A DNA stretch of 64,000 nt, from contig JAUKUA010000001.1 of NCBI GenBank assembly GCA_030549175.1, positions 682,001 through 746,000 on the forward strand. The letters run 5' to 3'. Numbering within the stretch: the first letter of the stretch is position 1; every line of letters starts with the position of its first letter. Below are positions 31,791-43,568 of the stretch, piece after piece. The notes under the pieces are model-generated. The model was not told the origin of the DNA, ran no database searches, and saw only the letters and a list, made by a program, of their open reading frames with translations. The DNA is from Lasiosphaeris hirsuta (lineage: Eukaryota; Ascomycota; Sordariomycetes; Sordariales; Lasiosphaeriaceae). The position numbers and the translations under genes are program-made.

Positions 31791-32010
31791 GACGGACTAT
31801 AGCCGACGGAATACTTAGCTACCTATGTAAACACTATAGACGGTGGTGAATGCGACGATGAAGGCATGGCCGACGGCATACTTATATCAACACTATGGAC
31901 GGCAGTGGACACGGCGATAAAGGTAAGCCGCGACCGACGACGACGTAAATATGCAAACGCTATGGACGGGGGTCAACACGGCGATGAAGACATAGCCGGA
32001 CGAGATGCTA
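31740..32010. repeat. Diverged tandem repeat, about 70-80 bp unit
   Basis: Three to four units share CTATGGACGG-GGT-AACACGGCGATGAAG-CATAGCCG-ACG words (about 31.79, 31.86, 31.90 and 31.96 kb). They lie next to copy C. Confidence 0.7.
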
Positions 32011-33358
32011 TTAGACGGGCTTTGACCAGGGCTAACCCCATGTTTTAGCACTTCACAGGGGTATTCATCAATGCATGGTATTTGTCCGAGTGATTAAGTG
32101 ATGGGACGAGCAGGTGGTGAATGCTTGGCCAAATACCTACCTTGCCAAGGTATCGGGATCGGGATCGGGAGGTTCAGCTTAGAGGTGGATGAAGGGATAG
32201 TCGAGGCGTTGGGCTCGGTAAAGACATCATGAATGGGTTCAGGTAAGGTTCCAGTGCCTTGTTCAGGTCCAGCACAGGGACAGACCCCACCAAATGTTGT
32301 CCACATGAACAAATCTTTGTTGGGAGAGCCGGTGTCGTGGTGAACAGATAGTTTGCTGTCTGGAGAGATTGCTGGCTCAGTGAAGAAGCACATGACATGA
32401 CATGGGGCTGGATTTGGCACTCAGTGCTTTATCTGGCCCTCGGCCCTGACAGTCAAAGAAATGTGGACTAGAAGGGGCAATTTGTTAGTGTATTCTGGAG
32501 TCCACAGGGCTTTGTTTTATATTGTATGCTGTGCTCACAGCGATTCACGATTCCCTCCGTTGGGTGATAATCTTGATCTCGGGCAAAATGACACAGAAAT
32601 GGTTGCAAATTGCCTCTTGTTCTCCATGTCCCTTGGGGTCAACAGGCGGCGAGATTGAGATAGGCGCGCAAAACGGTGCATCGGTGTCATCCCCATTGCG
32701 GGGGCGGTGGCGGCTTTGCTCGCACACGATTGCACCGAAAAATACATACGGCCGTCTACGAGAGCCGGGGGGTGCCCATGCTGGGAATCGGAGGCGCATC
32801 CCAACCATCTCGGTGGATATCGTGCTGTCATGGCGGGAGGGGTCGTTGACATTTACGGCTGGCGGACCCCCCACGCCGGCCTGGCCACCTGATGCAAGGT
32901 GAGCCTTCCTTGTCCGCACGCGGCTTGGGTCGGCATTCGATTGGCACGATTGGCACGATTGGGGCTGGTCGCTGCTGGTCGCTGTGTGACGGTGTGGAGC
33001 GAGGCCCGAGGGCAGCTGGGGGGGCAAGAGAAAAACTGAGGCACTTGCACCTTCATTTGTAGTTCAATTGACCAAAAGACGCCTGCGTTGCTGACTGAGC
33101 GAAATAGCCTGTCTTGGCGGGGAAAGTGCAGAGATACCATATCCTTGTGAGGCCCAACACCTTGAGCTGAAGTCAAACTTTGCAACTGTTGCTGCGTTGG
33201 GGAAAACACCAAGTTTCTGAAGCGTTGGCACTCGGCAGGATCAACAAGCATAACCCGCTGTGCCATTTATTGTGCTCAAGACAGCGGCCGGCATTGACCA
33301 ACATCACCGGGGGAAAAAAAACACCAAGCCACCGGCACAGACGAGAAACAGCAGCAAC
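32011..33358. other. Intergenic region, 1.35 kb
   Basis: No gene was recognised; open frames lack motifs. A GGGATC triple repeat lies near 32.16 kb. The final 250 bases are the likely promoter of the transporter. Confidence 0.5.
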
Positions 33359-35844
33359 ATGGGACAACCTTCGTTCCAGGCGTCCAACGCCATCATCTAT
33401 GTGACCTATGGGGCTTTTCTGTGAGCTGGAGCCGCTTTGTTGACCGTCTCCGGGACGAGTAATGACTGACACTACGCTCTAGTATCATCGGCACAGGCAT
33501 TGCCTGGACCATGAGAAACCAGTCCAAGGGAGAATTCCTCTCTGGAAACAGGACTCAGACGGGTTAGACGACTTCTTTCAGCGGTCGCCGAGGGATCTTC
33601 CTCCAGGCTGCCCAATCCTCCTTTTCAGCCCCTTGAGCTTGCCTCTGTACTAGGAAAGACGAAACTAACTACCTCGCCCCCAGCATTTCCGCTCGCTCTG
33701 AACTTCATCGCTTCTGGTGAGTAGAGAGTTGCTGCTGAAACAGAGCACTCACTGCCCCCCCGTGGCCCACGAGGGATCAGAGCGGTAGCAAGCAACCGAA
33801 GCGCAACATCTCTTACGAGATCAGGAGACTCGAGATAGACAGACGCTAGACCCATGTCATCGGCATCAGGGCCTGAAGAGCGGACTTCAGGAGACTGATC
33901 GTAGGTTCGTACCCAAAGTTCACCTAATCTTCCATCGCCTCCTGGCCACTCCGTCTCCTGGGCGACAGTTGCCTCCGCCGGGAGAGTGGGAACACTGACT
34001 TGAACGTTGGAGATGTGTGTGGCCTAGAGGCTTGGAAGGTTGCGGCTCACTACGGGCGCTGATTTGAAGCAAGCTTTGCCGGCTCCAACCTCCGTCTCCC
34101 TGTTTCTTCACCTCCACCCGCAGGAAAGAGAGATAGGGAGTCAAGGGGGAGAGCCGGCGGCCTTGTGGAAATGAAGCTGAGATTGTACCGTGATTACTCG
34201 ATCAAGTTAATGCTTGCGTGGGAAATGTGCTGCCGCTCGGATCAACCCCCTCCCCCCCAACACCGTTCACTGTTTATTGACGTGCTAAACCTCTATAGCC
34301 CTCGGATCCGGAATTCTCTTCGCCTACCCGCAGCTCGCGACCATCGCGGGTGTTCAGGGAGTCGTCATCTATGCCCTCTCGTCCGGTCTGCCCCTGCTCA
34401 TCTTCGCTGCCCTGGGCCCTATCATCCGCCGAAAGTGCCCCGAGGGCTTCGTCCTTACTGAATGGACGAGGCAGCGCTATGGAATCCTTGCGGCCCTTTA
34501 CCTCAGCTTCATGACGCTGCTGACGCTGTTCTTATACATGGTTTCGGAGCTCTCTGCCATCGGGCAGGTTGTCACGCTCCTGACTGGCTTGGATGGGTTG
34601 CCGGTTATCATCGTGGAGTGCATCATCACAACTATCTATACTTGTACGTTTTACTCAAGGACACCTCAGCCGTTCATGCATGTGGCAGTGACCGCCGCTA
34701 ACTTGTTTATAGCCCTGGGAGGATTTAGAATCTCCTTCATCACCGACAACGTCCAGGGGGCGATGGTAGTTGGTCTGATCGTCATCGCAGCCATCGCCAT
34801 TGGCGTCGAGACCAAGATTGACACAAGCCTCATCGAGCCATCGGGACTGCTGAAGCCTAGCCTGCTGGGCTGGCAACTGCTCTACATCCTGCCTGTGGCC
34901 ATCCTGACCAACGACTTCTTTTTGGTACGCCCCCCTTTCCTCTCCGACTGTCAGTCACATGGCTAACATCCCCAAAGTCCAGCTTCTGGTTGCGCACCTT
35001 CGCCTCCAAGACGGACAAGGATCTCTGGATCGGCATCTCGATCGCCGTCGTTGCCATCCTCATCATCGTGACCCTGGTGGGCTCCACCGGCCTCATCGCC
35101 GCCTGGGCCGGCATCTACCCGGGTGATCCGGAGAATCCGGTCGACGGCTCGGTCGCCTTCTTCGCGCTCCTGGAGCAGCTCCCGGCCTGGGTCGTCGGCT
35201 TCGTGCTCGTCATGTCGGTCACGCTCAGCACGGCTGCCTTCGACTCGCTGCAGTCGGCCATGGTGTCGTCGGCGTCCAACGACTTCTTCCGCAACCGGCT
35301 CAACATCTGGTGGATCCGCGGCGGCGTCGTGCTCATCATCATCCCCGTCGTCGTGCTCGCCATCCGCGCCCCCTCCATCCTGCAGATCTACCTCATCTCG
35401 GATCTGATCTCGGCCGCCACCATCCCCGTGCTCGTCATCGGCCTCTCGGACCGCTTCTACTGGTGGCGCGGCTTCGAGGTCATCGTCGGTGGCCTCGGCG
35501 GCATCTTCACCGTCTTCTTGTTCGGCACCGTCTACTACGGCAACGCCCTCGACGGCGCCAAGCTCATCCTGCTCGAACAGGGTCTTTACGAGGAGGGCTG
35601 GGGCGCCTTTGGCGCCTTCGTCGCAGCCCCCGTGGGCGGCGTGCTCTGGGGCTTTGGTGCGCTGGCCCTGCGGCTGGCAGTGCAGTTTGGCATTGCCAAG
35701 GTCAAGGGGCAGCGGTTCGATGCCCTCGACCGCCCAGCGTATCTAGATGAGCAGAATGAGGAGGAGATTGATGGTGTTGGTGATGAAACGGTCATCGTTC
35801 ATGAGACGCCTGGTTTGGGCAAGGGGAATGGAAAGTTCTTCTAG
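33359..35844 (+). CDS. Sodium:solute symporter family transporter, DUR3-like
   Basis: Six exons give 532 aa: 33359-33420, 33483-33562, 33684-33716, 34299-34643, 34713-34924 and 34978-35844. All phases match. Donors include GTGAGC, GTTAGA, GTGAGT and GTACG. This is a multi-span membrane protein of the SSS family, nearest in motif to fungal DUR3-type urea/polyamine permeases. Motifs include TAFPLALNFIASALGSGILF, ATIAGVQGVVIYALSSGLPL, GPIIRRKCPEGFVLTEWTRQ, LGGFRISFITDNVQG and MSVTLSTAAFDSLQSAMVSS. About 13-14 hydrophobic spans are visible. The C-terminus is cytosolic and acidic. It is shorter than classical DUR3 (about 680 aa), so the substrate is uncertain. Intron 3 is 582 nt, unusually long for this window. 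Confidence 0.85.
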
Positions 35845-36462
35845 GTGTGTGGCCTGCAGGTGGATGGATGCCGGAGGGTACGGGGGGTGGTTTAGTGGGG
35901 GGTTGGGTGGCTGCTGTTTTTGCGGGCCATGGTTTGGATTATGTTGTTATTTGCCCTCGTCAGGCCTCTCGTTCGTTTTCAATGGGCTTGGGATCATTAG
36001 GGTTAAACGTTCTTTTGGATGACAAGCTATGTCGAAGCAACAGGTCACGGCGGTGGAGGTTTGCATTCTGATACCCGTATGGGCCGTATGAGAGGGATTG
36101 TGTTTACCCAAGAGAAGTCAGCTATAATTATGATATACCTTTGCTGTCTTCAGATATTTAGTGTCACACTTTGAAGCCCCTTTTCGTACTACTCCTTGAC
36201 CACTTTTGATGTTGTCACCGGGGAGATTGGCATCCTCGCCACACTCCTCAAGCCACTCAAACAACGATATACCCAAGCAGTCAAATAGACGGATGAGGCA
36301 TGACTTGTTGAGCAAGAGGGCAAAGATCATTCCGTTAATTTTGACTCAAGAGGGGTGCATCTGACCCCTAAACTATGCACAGATAGCTTTACTAGACCGA
36401 TTGGTACAGTGTTTGTACAACTTCGCCCTCAGATATCATACATGTTCTGCCAAGCTATGCTA
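35845..36462. other. Convergent intergenic region
   Basis: The 3' regions of the transporter (+) and of the mL45-like gene (-). No gene was recognised. Confidence 0.55.
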
Positions 36463-37509
36463 CTATTCGTCGAGGATATTGTGTCCCTTTGATTCTTCCT
36501 GCTGGAGGCCAGCTATCCCCTCCTTCTCCTCGAGCCAGCCCTCCAGCGTCGTGGGCTTCAATGCGCCCATGAGGAGCCACTTGGTTGGCTGGAATGTCTT
36601 GGAGTTGTAGACGCACGCAACCGCCACATGCTCGACGACCTCGACCTCCTTTTCGCTACCCGGGACCACCTTCCAGGGGCCACCAGTGGAGCTCCTCTTC
36701 CATTGAACGCGGCGCTGCCGGCTCGCAATGGTCACAACGGTTTGCCGGATAAGACAGTCGATGTGCAAGTGATGGAAGGGCTGTATCGAATCCGACTTGA
36801 TGCGCGAGCCGCCCGTGTAGCGCACCAGCTCCCATTCGTAGCGCATGTTCTTTCCCCGGGCCTTTATCGGCGCGAGGAGCGAGCGGGCAAACGTCTGCGT
36901 GCACGTCTTCTGTATCGCCGTCTCGTCTCCCTCGGCTACTGCCTCGGTCATGGTGCGGTGGAGAGCCCTGGCGATGAGCTTGACGCCCTCGAGGTCCTCC
37001 TTGTATTTGGCCGTCTTGAACAAGCTCTCCTTAGAGGACCATCGGATAATGGTGTTGGAAAGGAACGCTCGGCCGTGGCCCTCGACCCAGCCCATGAGGA
37101 ACTTGGAGGCCTTGATCGGATTGCGCGGCCAGGAGGACAGCGGAGGTGCGATGAAGGTCACTGCAACTGGTTAGCTGGGGACGAGACACACGATCAGGGG
37201 CATGCAGCTGGGGGCAGACAAACATGGGTACAGCATGTTTACATGCTCAGTTAGGAAGCCCTCGTGGGCAGTGTCTTGTTTGACGACTTTTGGTGATTGG
37301 GGATTCTTTGACCTCTCCTGAATCTGATTCGAGTTGAATCTCGCGATGGTTTGGTGGGAGCGCACCGCCGGAAGAGCGAGAGTGATGGCTGGCAATTGCC
37401 TCGTCCACACGACAGCGGGAGAGAGGCCGCACACTGCCATGAAGGTCGCCGTTGCTGGGCTCTTCCACATGGGGCCTCGGGCGCCGCGGAGGCCCAGAGC
37501 GGAGGCCAT
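36463..37509 (-). CDS. Mitochondrial ribosome-associated protein, mL45/MBA1 (Tim44-like) family
   Basis: Two exons, 37224-37509 and 36463-37160, give 327 aa. The donor GTTTGT and acceptor TTGCAG join in phase as YPLTFIAPPLSSWPRNP. The N-terminus (MASALGLRGARGPMWKSPA) is basic with few acids, a presequence. The second exon is the Tim44-like/mL45 fold: IKASKFLMGWVEGHGRAFLS, then LEGVKLIARALHRTMTEAVA with EGDETAIQKTC, and later LVRYTGGSRIKSD, VTIASRQRRVQWKR and VACVYNSKTFQPTKWLLMGA. Family members bind the mitochondrial ribosome at the inner membrane and help insert nascent proteins. The start at 37509 (ACCATGG) is preferred over an ATG 15 nt upstream. Confidence 0.8.
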
Positions 37510-38123
37510 GGTGTGTTTGTGCATGTGTGTCGTGTGCCGTCGTTGGCGGTCGCGGGATTAGAGGTCGATCAACATGCAGCCGTCGGGTTGCGTGGCTGCT
37601 GAGGAAGTTGAAGCAATTCGGCTCCGCAGCCTGGCAAGATGTCAAAATTGTCGACGATGGCAGTCTCTAAGTCCCGTGCTGCAAATCGACAAATCAAGCC
37701 GCGAAAATTAATTCTGGGCGACAGGGGTGTATACGGGCCCCCACTTGGAGCTGCTGCTACTACACTACCTCCCAACCAACCTTACCCCCCCATGTTGGTA
37801 CCAAGTGGGCCAATTACGGCGCGCAATTGACACGTTTTGGCCAGGGGGGCCCCTCCAGAACAGGCTCAGGCACCATGCGGGCGGTGACATGACGCTCATA
37901 AAGACAGGACACGAGCAGGACGCAACAGGCGTGCAAGCCCAGAACTAAGAGCTTAACTCGCAGTATAAACTCGTCACACAGACTCGCACCCGATCGCTCC
38001 CATTATTCTCCCTCGACATATTCGCCATCTTTTGAGGCCCGACGCCCGACACCCGACACCCCAGCGATCCAAGACCCGTGGCGACTGCGACTCCATGCTC
38101 CATGGGGCGAGACAGGCATCTTG
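37510..38123. other. Divergent promoter region between mL45-like gene and EOS1
   Basis: Two genes start from this 614-bp gap in opposite directions. No other gene was seen. Confidence 0.6.
37974..37979 (+). promoter_or_regulatory. Possible TATA box of EOS1
   Basis: TATAAA lies 145 nt upstream of the EOS1 ATG, a plausible distance given a leader. Position is the only evidence. Confidence 0.35.
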
Positions 38124-39321
38124 ATGTCCAACCGAGCCAGGACACCCGCACAGCGGTGGACGGCGGATACTAGCAGCAGCATTCCCGCCAGCACTAGCAA
38201 CAACGGCGCCGCCAGCGCCGTTAGCACGACCACCAGCGCCAGCACCAACAGCAGCACCGACACCGGCTTCGCCGCCCACTCCAACAACCCCTCCCGCAAG
38301 TCGAGCCGTTCCAGCAAGCACCGCCGCCACCACTACGGCGACGATGCCCCCGGCGCCTTCACCAGCCTCGGCCCGGCCAGCACCGAGGCCGACGGCCGCG
38401 AGGTGACAGCTCGCTCGTCGCTCCTCCAACCCCGCGTGGCCGTCGTGCTCGGCGTCTCCAAGAAATGGTACCCGCTGCTCTTCCTGTGCCGCCTGCTGTC
38501 CATCATTCCCGCCGTGTATTGGGGGCTGCCGATCGGCCTGCGCCTGGTGGCCATGACCTTCTTCGGCCGTACCCACGTCGGCTGCCCCTCCATCCTGGCC
38601 GGCACGGCCTTTCCCGAAGGGACTCCCGCCGCCCACTGTGAGTTCGAGGCCCGGCTGCGTCAGACCGAAACGTTGCTCGCAACCGTCTGGGTATGTCCTC
38701 TCCTGCCCCCCGCGCCTCTCGATAAGCAAGCTAACAAACCCGTCCCCCTCGTAGTGCCTCGCATCAGGCTACCTCTCCTTCTTCTTCACCGACTGCCTAA
38801 TGTCCCGCTGGTGCGTCTCCCACCCCCCTCCACACAATCATCCCCACTGACCCCCGCCCAGGCTCGTCAACTACACCCCCCAAGCGACCCTCGTCCGGCT
38901 GCTCACCATCGCCGCGATAAACGGCTACCTCACCTCGTGCGCGCTCTGGATAACAGGCGGCTCCGCCGACCCACGCCTCCTCCTCCCGTCCTGGATAGCC
39001 ATCTCAACGGTACCTCCCCTCCGTCATCCCTTCCTACGTCCCCCACACATTTACTAACCCTCGAAAACATAGACCCTGACGGCGGCGTATCACGTCACCC
39101 AGCGTAAGATCAACATCCGCAAGGAGACGTCCATGTCCGTCTCCGTCTTCTCCATCGCCAGCTTCTTCAGCATGGTAGCACTGCTCGTCCAGCTGCACTC
39201 AAATCGCTCCGACTACCCCCAGATCCCCCTCGAAGCGCTGGCCCGCCGCGTCTGGCACGAGGCCGTCAAGGCCGCCCTGGCCATTATGGAATATGGCAAC
39301 GTCACAGCCGACATATTCTGA
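38124..39321 (+). CDS. EOS1: N-glycosylation protein EOS1
   Basis: Four exons give 339 aa: 38124-38690, 38755-38810, 38862-39009 and 39073-39321. Donors are GTATGT, GTGCGT and GTACCT; phases fit. EOS1 is an ER multi-span membrane protein affecting N-glycosylation and oxidative-stress tolerance in yeast. The first 100 residues are a Ser/Thr/Asn-rich and basic cytosolic region (KSSRSSKHRRHHYG). Membrane segments follow (WYPLLFLCRLLSIIPAVYWG and onward). Family-typical sequence is RQTETLLATVW, then CLASGYLSFFFTDCLMSRWL and VNYTPQATLVRLL. The C-terminus (VSVFSIASFFSMVALLVQL) holds the last span and ends VTADIF. The assignment is strong from the SGYLSFFFTDCLMSRW signature. Confidence 0.85.
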
Positions 39322-40060
39322 TTTGAACGGTAGATTTCTTTTGTCTCGTCTCTCGTCTTATCACGCACCCCACCACCCCTCCCTGTTCACTTCTAGTTCT
39401 GTTCCGTGTGTCATAGAATTTTTCTGGATCACATTAGGTTTTTTCTATACTATATTGGATACCCCCAGATTGGGAAGACATGGGGAAACAGAGGACAGCG
39501 GATAAGGGAATGTGGCGCATCGGAGTTCAGGGGTTGATGTATCATTCTTAGAAATGGGCAAAGGCACGGGGCGAATCGGGATGCGGGCACTTTAGTCTAG
39601 TACAGTAGTGGTTACCAGTAGTCAGCGGAGTAGCAGTGATCAGTAGTAATGATATCACGATATCAACAGTCACACATGTGGACGCAATCAAATTTGCAAA
39701 AGTATTCCATTTGCCTTTGCCTTTGCCTGATTGACTGGGAAGCCCCGCAGAACTCATAACGAGAGACACGCGACCTTTGGCCGTCCATGTCAATCTGATT
39801 GACCCTGAATGAATGGCAACCTAAACGAACGGCCCAAGTCGCAAAAAAAAAAAAAAACCTTTAACCTCTTCTCGCCTGACGTGGCAAGATGAAGCGGAAG
39901 TCCGCAACCGCCCTGGGTATCATATCAACGTGTCGCTCTGAACCCCCTCCCGGGGGTTTCTCATCGCTCGAATATCAAGAAACTTGCCCCTACGGCGCGC
40001 TGCCCCAGAAGCCGCTTCCTGCCACCGAGCGAGGTGGCGGCACGATGGACATGTCGGGCT
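39322..40060. other. Convergent intergenic region between EOS1 and eIF1
   Basis: The 3' regions of both genes. Contains a short poly-A at about 39.84 kb and a GTAGT repeat near 39.6 kb. No gene was recognised. Confidence 0.55.
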
Positions 40061-40860
40061 TAGAAACCGTGGACCTAGGTGGGTGTTAGTACAAGATGAT
40101 CAACGGTGGAGGGTATATATGATTACGAACCTTGATGGTCTTCTCATCGAGACCGAGGCCCTCGTTCTTGTTGGTGAGGAATTCTTTGATCTTTAGACGC
40201 TGGTCGCCCTGCAGCTGAATCACCTCTCCCATGCCCTTGGACTCGGTGTCACTAATGATGGTGCCATTGCAAGCTGGACACAGTACGTTAGTCATCGAGT
40301 CTGACTCGGAGTGACAACGGGGGTCTTACCAAATTCCTTCTTGACGACCTTGAGGATCTTTTTGTGATCAAACTTGCTGGGAATCCCTTGGACGGTGGTC
40401 AAGGTCTTACGTCCATTACGCTCTGCAAGCAGCATGTTAGAAAACTGAATGGCATAACACATCGGGTGCGGTCGCTGCGGTCGCGGCGTGGCGTTGCGCT
40501 GATGCGCACCCCAGCACGTGACAAGGATGAATCATAGTTTGGAAATGAGCGATAATACGTACGCTGAATGCGTATATGGATATACTCCTGGGTTTGCTTG
40601 GTCTGTCCGGAGTCGTCGTCGGCTTCGGCGAAGGGGTCTGCATATCATCACAAGTCAGCACAAGCTTCAGGTGCCCCCCTCGGGCCATGGAGGTTCATGG
40701 AGGGGTTGGTTTGGGGGAGGTGGCTTGGGGGCTGGAGGTCCACAGGCATGCCAGGTCCGCAATTGCGGATGGAAGTATCCAACGCTTCCCCCGCCCCTCG
40801 CGGCAGATGGAGACATAATCAAAATAACGTACCGTAGGTCTTGAGATTTTCGATTGACAT
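40061..40860 (-). CDS. sui1: Translation initiation factor eIF1 (SUI1)
   Basis: Five exons give 117 aa: 40833-40860, 40563-40637, 40330-40422, 40131-40273 and 40061-40075. Donors are GTACGT, GTACGT, GTAAGA and GTTCGT; the last exon is only 15 nt (VHGF stop). eIF1 binds the 40S subunit near the P site and monitors start-codon recognition. It begins MSIENLKTYGDPFAEADDD and then has the full SUI1 core: YIHIRIQQRNGRKTLTTVQG, KFDHKKILKVVKKEFACNGT and GEVIQLQGDQRLKIKEFL. The end, IKVHGF, matches the conserved family C-terminus. Four introns in so short a gene is normal for fungal sui1. The assignment is certain. Confidence 0.95.
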
Positions 40861-41960
40861 AAACTCGAGTTTCGCGGGTGTCCTGGGGAGAAGGGTTTTG
40901 TATGGGGGAAGGGAGATGCGACCGACGACTGTAATAGTGTCTCGCTAAGTTGACTTTGTAAAGGTTGGTAGTGGTGAGGGTGGTTGCGATGGGCTGTTGT
41001 CTGAGAAAGGCCGGTGGTTACTGGCTCCTAAGCTTCGTTACGAAAAGTGATGCGCTGAGGATGTTGTATTGCTGATGGTGATGAAGTAGGTAGGAAGAGG
41101 ATAAAGAGTGAGAGGTGAGGGGAAGAGATAGCCAAAATGGTGGGGCGCTTTGGGGGCCCTCTGATTGCTTGTCAGGCCACAAGGCATCAAATTTCGTCCG
41201 GGTGCGGCCAGTCACCCCGTCCCGAGCGGCCAGTCAACAAACCAGTTTGTGGTCAGTGCCTCGTACTTGGGCAGTCACTCGGCAAGCTCAGCAGCGCCGA
41301 ATCGCATCACAGGATGCCTCCGGGGTACATGTGCAATACATTGCTGCAAGTTGCGTCACAACACTCGTCTTGGAATGCGCCCCCAAAACCTTAGGCAGTG
41401 CAGGCCATTTCTGCGCTTCTAGCCGCCACAGCATTTTCTAGAAAGTCTGAAGCCCGAAACCAGTCATTCTGATCATTCGCTATCGAGTTGTGCAAGGCGT
41501 GCTCTTGAGCGCCGTTGCAGTAGCTCACGTGTGCTGCGAGGCCTCGCGCTGAACTCAGGTTGCACCGTCGAGGTCGTCAGCAGACTACTACTGCTTGGCC
41601 TCATTGCGCTGAGCGACGGGACTGCAACGGACTTTTGAGAGCACAGCTCGGCCTGACCCAGAAGCTAGACCGCCGGCGGCTGTCAGACCCAATCCCCGGG
41701 TTTGTTTGGAGCTTTGCATCTTCGTGGAGGTCGCCATTACCCGGATCGACCGACCGGGAACGGCCCAGATCGACACCGAGTTCGAGCCATAGGGCCAGCT
41801 CAGGGGCCACAGGGCAAGGGCCACAGCAGGACCACGGCAGAGCCACCCACGGCCACAGCAGGGGCTCACTTTTTCGCCTCCCCTATCCGACTTTTGCCTC
41901 TCCACCAGCAATTCCTCGGGTTTTCCCGAACTCAGCAAGAATTCCACATTCCACCCCGAT
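40861..41960. other. Divergent promoter region between eIF1 and TRM44
   Basis: Shared 1.1-kb upstream region. Open frames here are without motif. No other gene was seen. Confidence 0.55.
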
Positions 41961-43517
41961 ATGAGCTTCGAACCCAGCGAGCTGGCAGACGATGCCGTCC
42001 CAATCGTATTCCAGCATGGCGAGGACGATGCGGACGTCGCAGCCTGGCGCCCTCGCTTTTGCCAAGGGTGCACATTCCCCCCCGCCATTTTCACAAGTGT
42101 CATGGCCAATCTGGTCAAGAACCCCAACATCAACTCCTCGTTGTTATTTCGCGCTGATGTTCTCCACGACCATGAAGGGGGCCAGTCAGGGGCAGTCCCT
42201 CCTGAATTAGCACACAATTCACCCAAAATCCCTTCGTTTCATGGCTTTGAGCTCCAGCGATACATTATTCGCCGACTCGTTCCCAGAAACCCCCAGGTGG
42301 ACAGGCCGATTGACCAAACTTGCCTCAGGTACGAGAAGAAGCTCCCCGCTGACGACGATCATTGTCATGACAAGGACAATAATGGCGTCGAATGGACTCT
42401 CGTTGTCTACCTCCCCCACGTGTCCTCCGAGGCAGAGATGCCATTTTACCACCCCAAAGTCCAAGGAATCGCTTTCATGCACGAGTGGACCGCCGCTGAG
42501 TCTCGCGGTGCCATTTCCATCTCCTACCAGTTCTTTGACGGCAGTGACTATTCCGCCGTCAAGCTCAAGAGAACTGCCTACCAGCTGCTCAAGGTCATCT
42601 ACAAGCACGGCCAGGGCAGAGTTGCTGGCTATCAGAAGCGAGTCCACCATGATGTTATGATACCCCAGGCCCGTGTGCAGAACACGTACACCGCCCTCAA
42701 GCAGAAATACGCACGAGCCTTGATCACAGGCTGGGCTGAGAGCACCGATCCTGAGAAGCATGTTTTTGAGGACCTAGGTATTGCTGCCTTCATGATCGAG
42801 CTGTGGGCCGACATGTACAAGACCACTCCGTTCCCAGGCTTTGTTGACATTGGGTGCGGCAACGGCCTTTTGGTCTACATTCTGAATCAAGAAGGCTTCA
42901 AGGGGTGGGGGTTCGATGCTCGGGTGCGGAAATCGTGGGCGGCATACAACACGGTTGGGCAGCAGCCTGATGGTGGCGACTCCCTGCAACAACTTGTCTT
43001 GCTACCCCCGCCAGTCAGTAGAGCAGGAATCTTGGAAATCTCAAGTGATGATTTCGCCGAAGAGCTAACCCACGACGGCCACTTTCCTAAAGACACCTTC
43101 ATTATCTCAAATCATGCCGACGAGCTTACCCCCTGGACGCCAATTCTCGCCGCCATGTCCGATTGTCCCTTCATCATGATCCCATGCTGCAGCCACAACC
43201 TCACGGGGGCAAGACAGCGGGCACCGCCACCCAAAGACAAAAACAAAGCAGAGTCAGGTTACGCATCACTAGTTCAGTGGGTTTCGGAGATTGCGAAAGA
43301 CTGCGGCTGGGAGGTCGAGCAGGAGATGTTGCGGATCCCCAGTACCCGCAACACAGCCTTGGTTGGGCGTACAAAGCAGCCCGGGTTCGACTTCTCTTCG
43401 CTTGACATACATGCCATTGTCGACCGGTACGGAGGAACTGCTGGTTATTTGGAAGCTGTGGTCAAGCTGGCAAAGAAGTGTGCCGCACCAGCAGCACAGA
43501 AAACAACTGAACATTGA
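41961..43517 (+). CDS. TRM44: tRNA(Ser) Um44 2'-O-methyltransferase (TRM44)
   Basis: Single exon, 518 aa. TRM44 is a cytosolic SAM-dependent enzyme that methylates the ribose of U44 in tRNA-Ser. The start (GATATGAGC) is the first in-frame ATG and gives MSFEPSELADDAVPIVFQ. The central methyltransferase motif I is VDIGCGNGLLVYILNQEG at about residues 294-311, followed by GFKGWGFDARVRKSW. Further family elements are KDTFIISNHADELTPWTPIL and FIMIPCCSHNLTG (about 405-417), with YASLVQWVSEIAKDCGWEVE and EMLRIPSTRNTALVGR near the end. It converges on the dioxygenase gene with only 51 nt between stop codons. Confidence 0.9.
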   Translation: MSFEPSELADDAVPIVFQHGEDDADVAAWRPRFCQGCTFPPAIFTSVMANLVKNPNINSSLLFRADVLHDHEGGQSGAVPPELAHNSPKIPSFHGFELQRYIIRRLVPRNPQVDRPIDQTCLRYEKKLPADDDHCHDKDNNGVEWTLVVYLPHVSSEAEMPFYHPKVQGIAFMHEWTAAESRGAISISYQFFDGSDYSAVKLKRTAYQLLKVIYKHGQGRVAGYQKRVHHDVMIPQARVQNTYTALKQKYARALITGWAESTDPEKHVFEDLGIAAFMIELWADMYKTTPFPGFVDIGCGNGLLVYILNQEGFKGWGFDARVRKSWAAYNTVGQQPDGGDSLQQLVLLPPPVSRAGILEISSDDFAEELTHDGHFPKDTFIISNHADELTPWTPILAAMSDCPFIMIPCCSHNLTGARQRAPPPKDKNKAESGYASLVQWVSEIAKDCGWEVEQEMLRIPSTRNTALVGRTKQPGFDFSSLDIHAIVDRYGGTAGYLEAVVKLAKKCAAPAAQKTTEH

Positions 43518-43568
43518 TCAAGTAGCAGGGGTATACGTCTTATTCACTGTCTAGGGTTCGCCGGTAAT

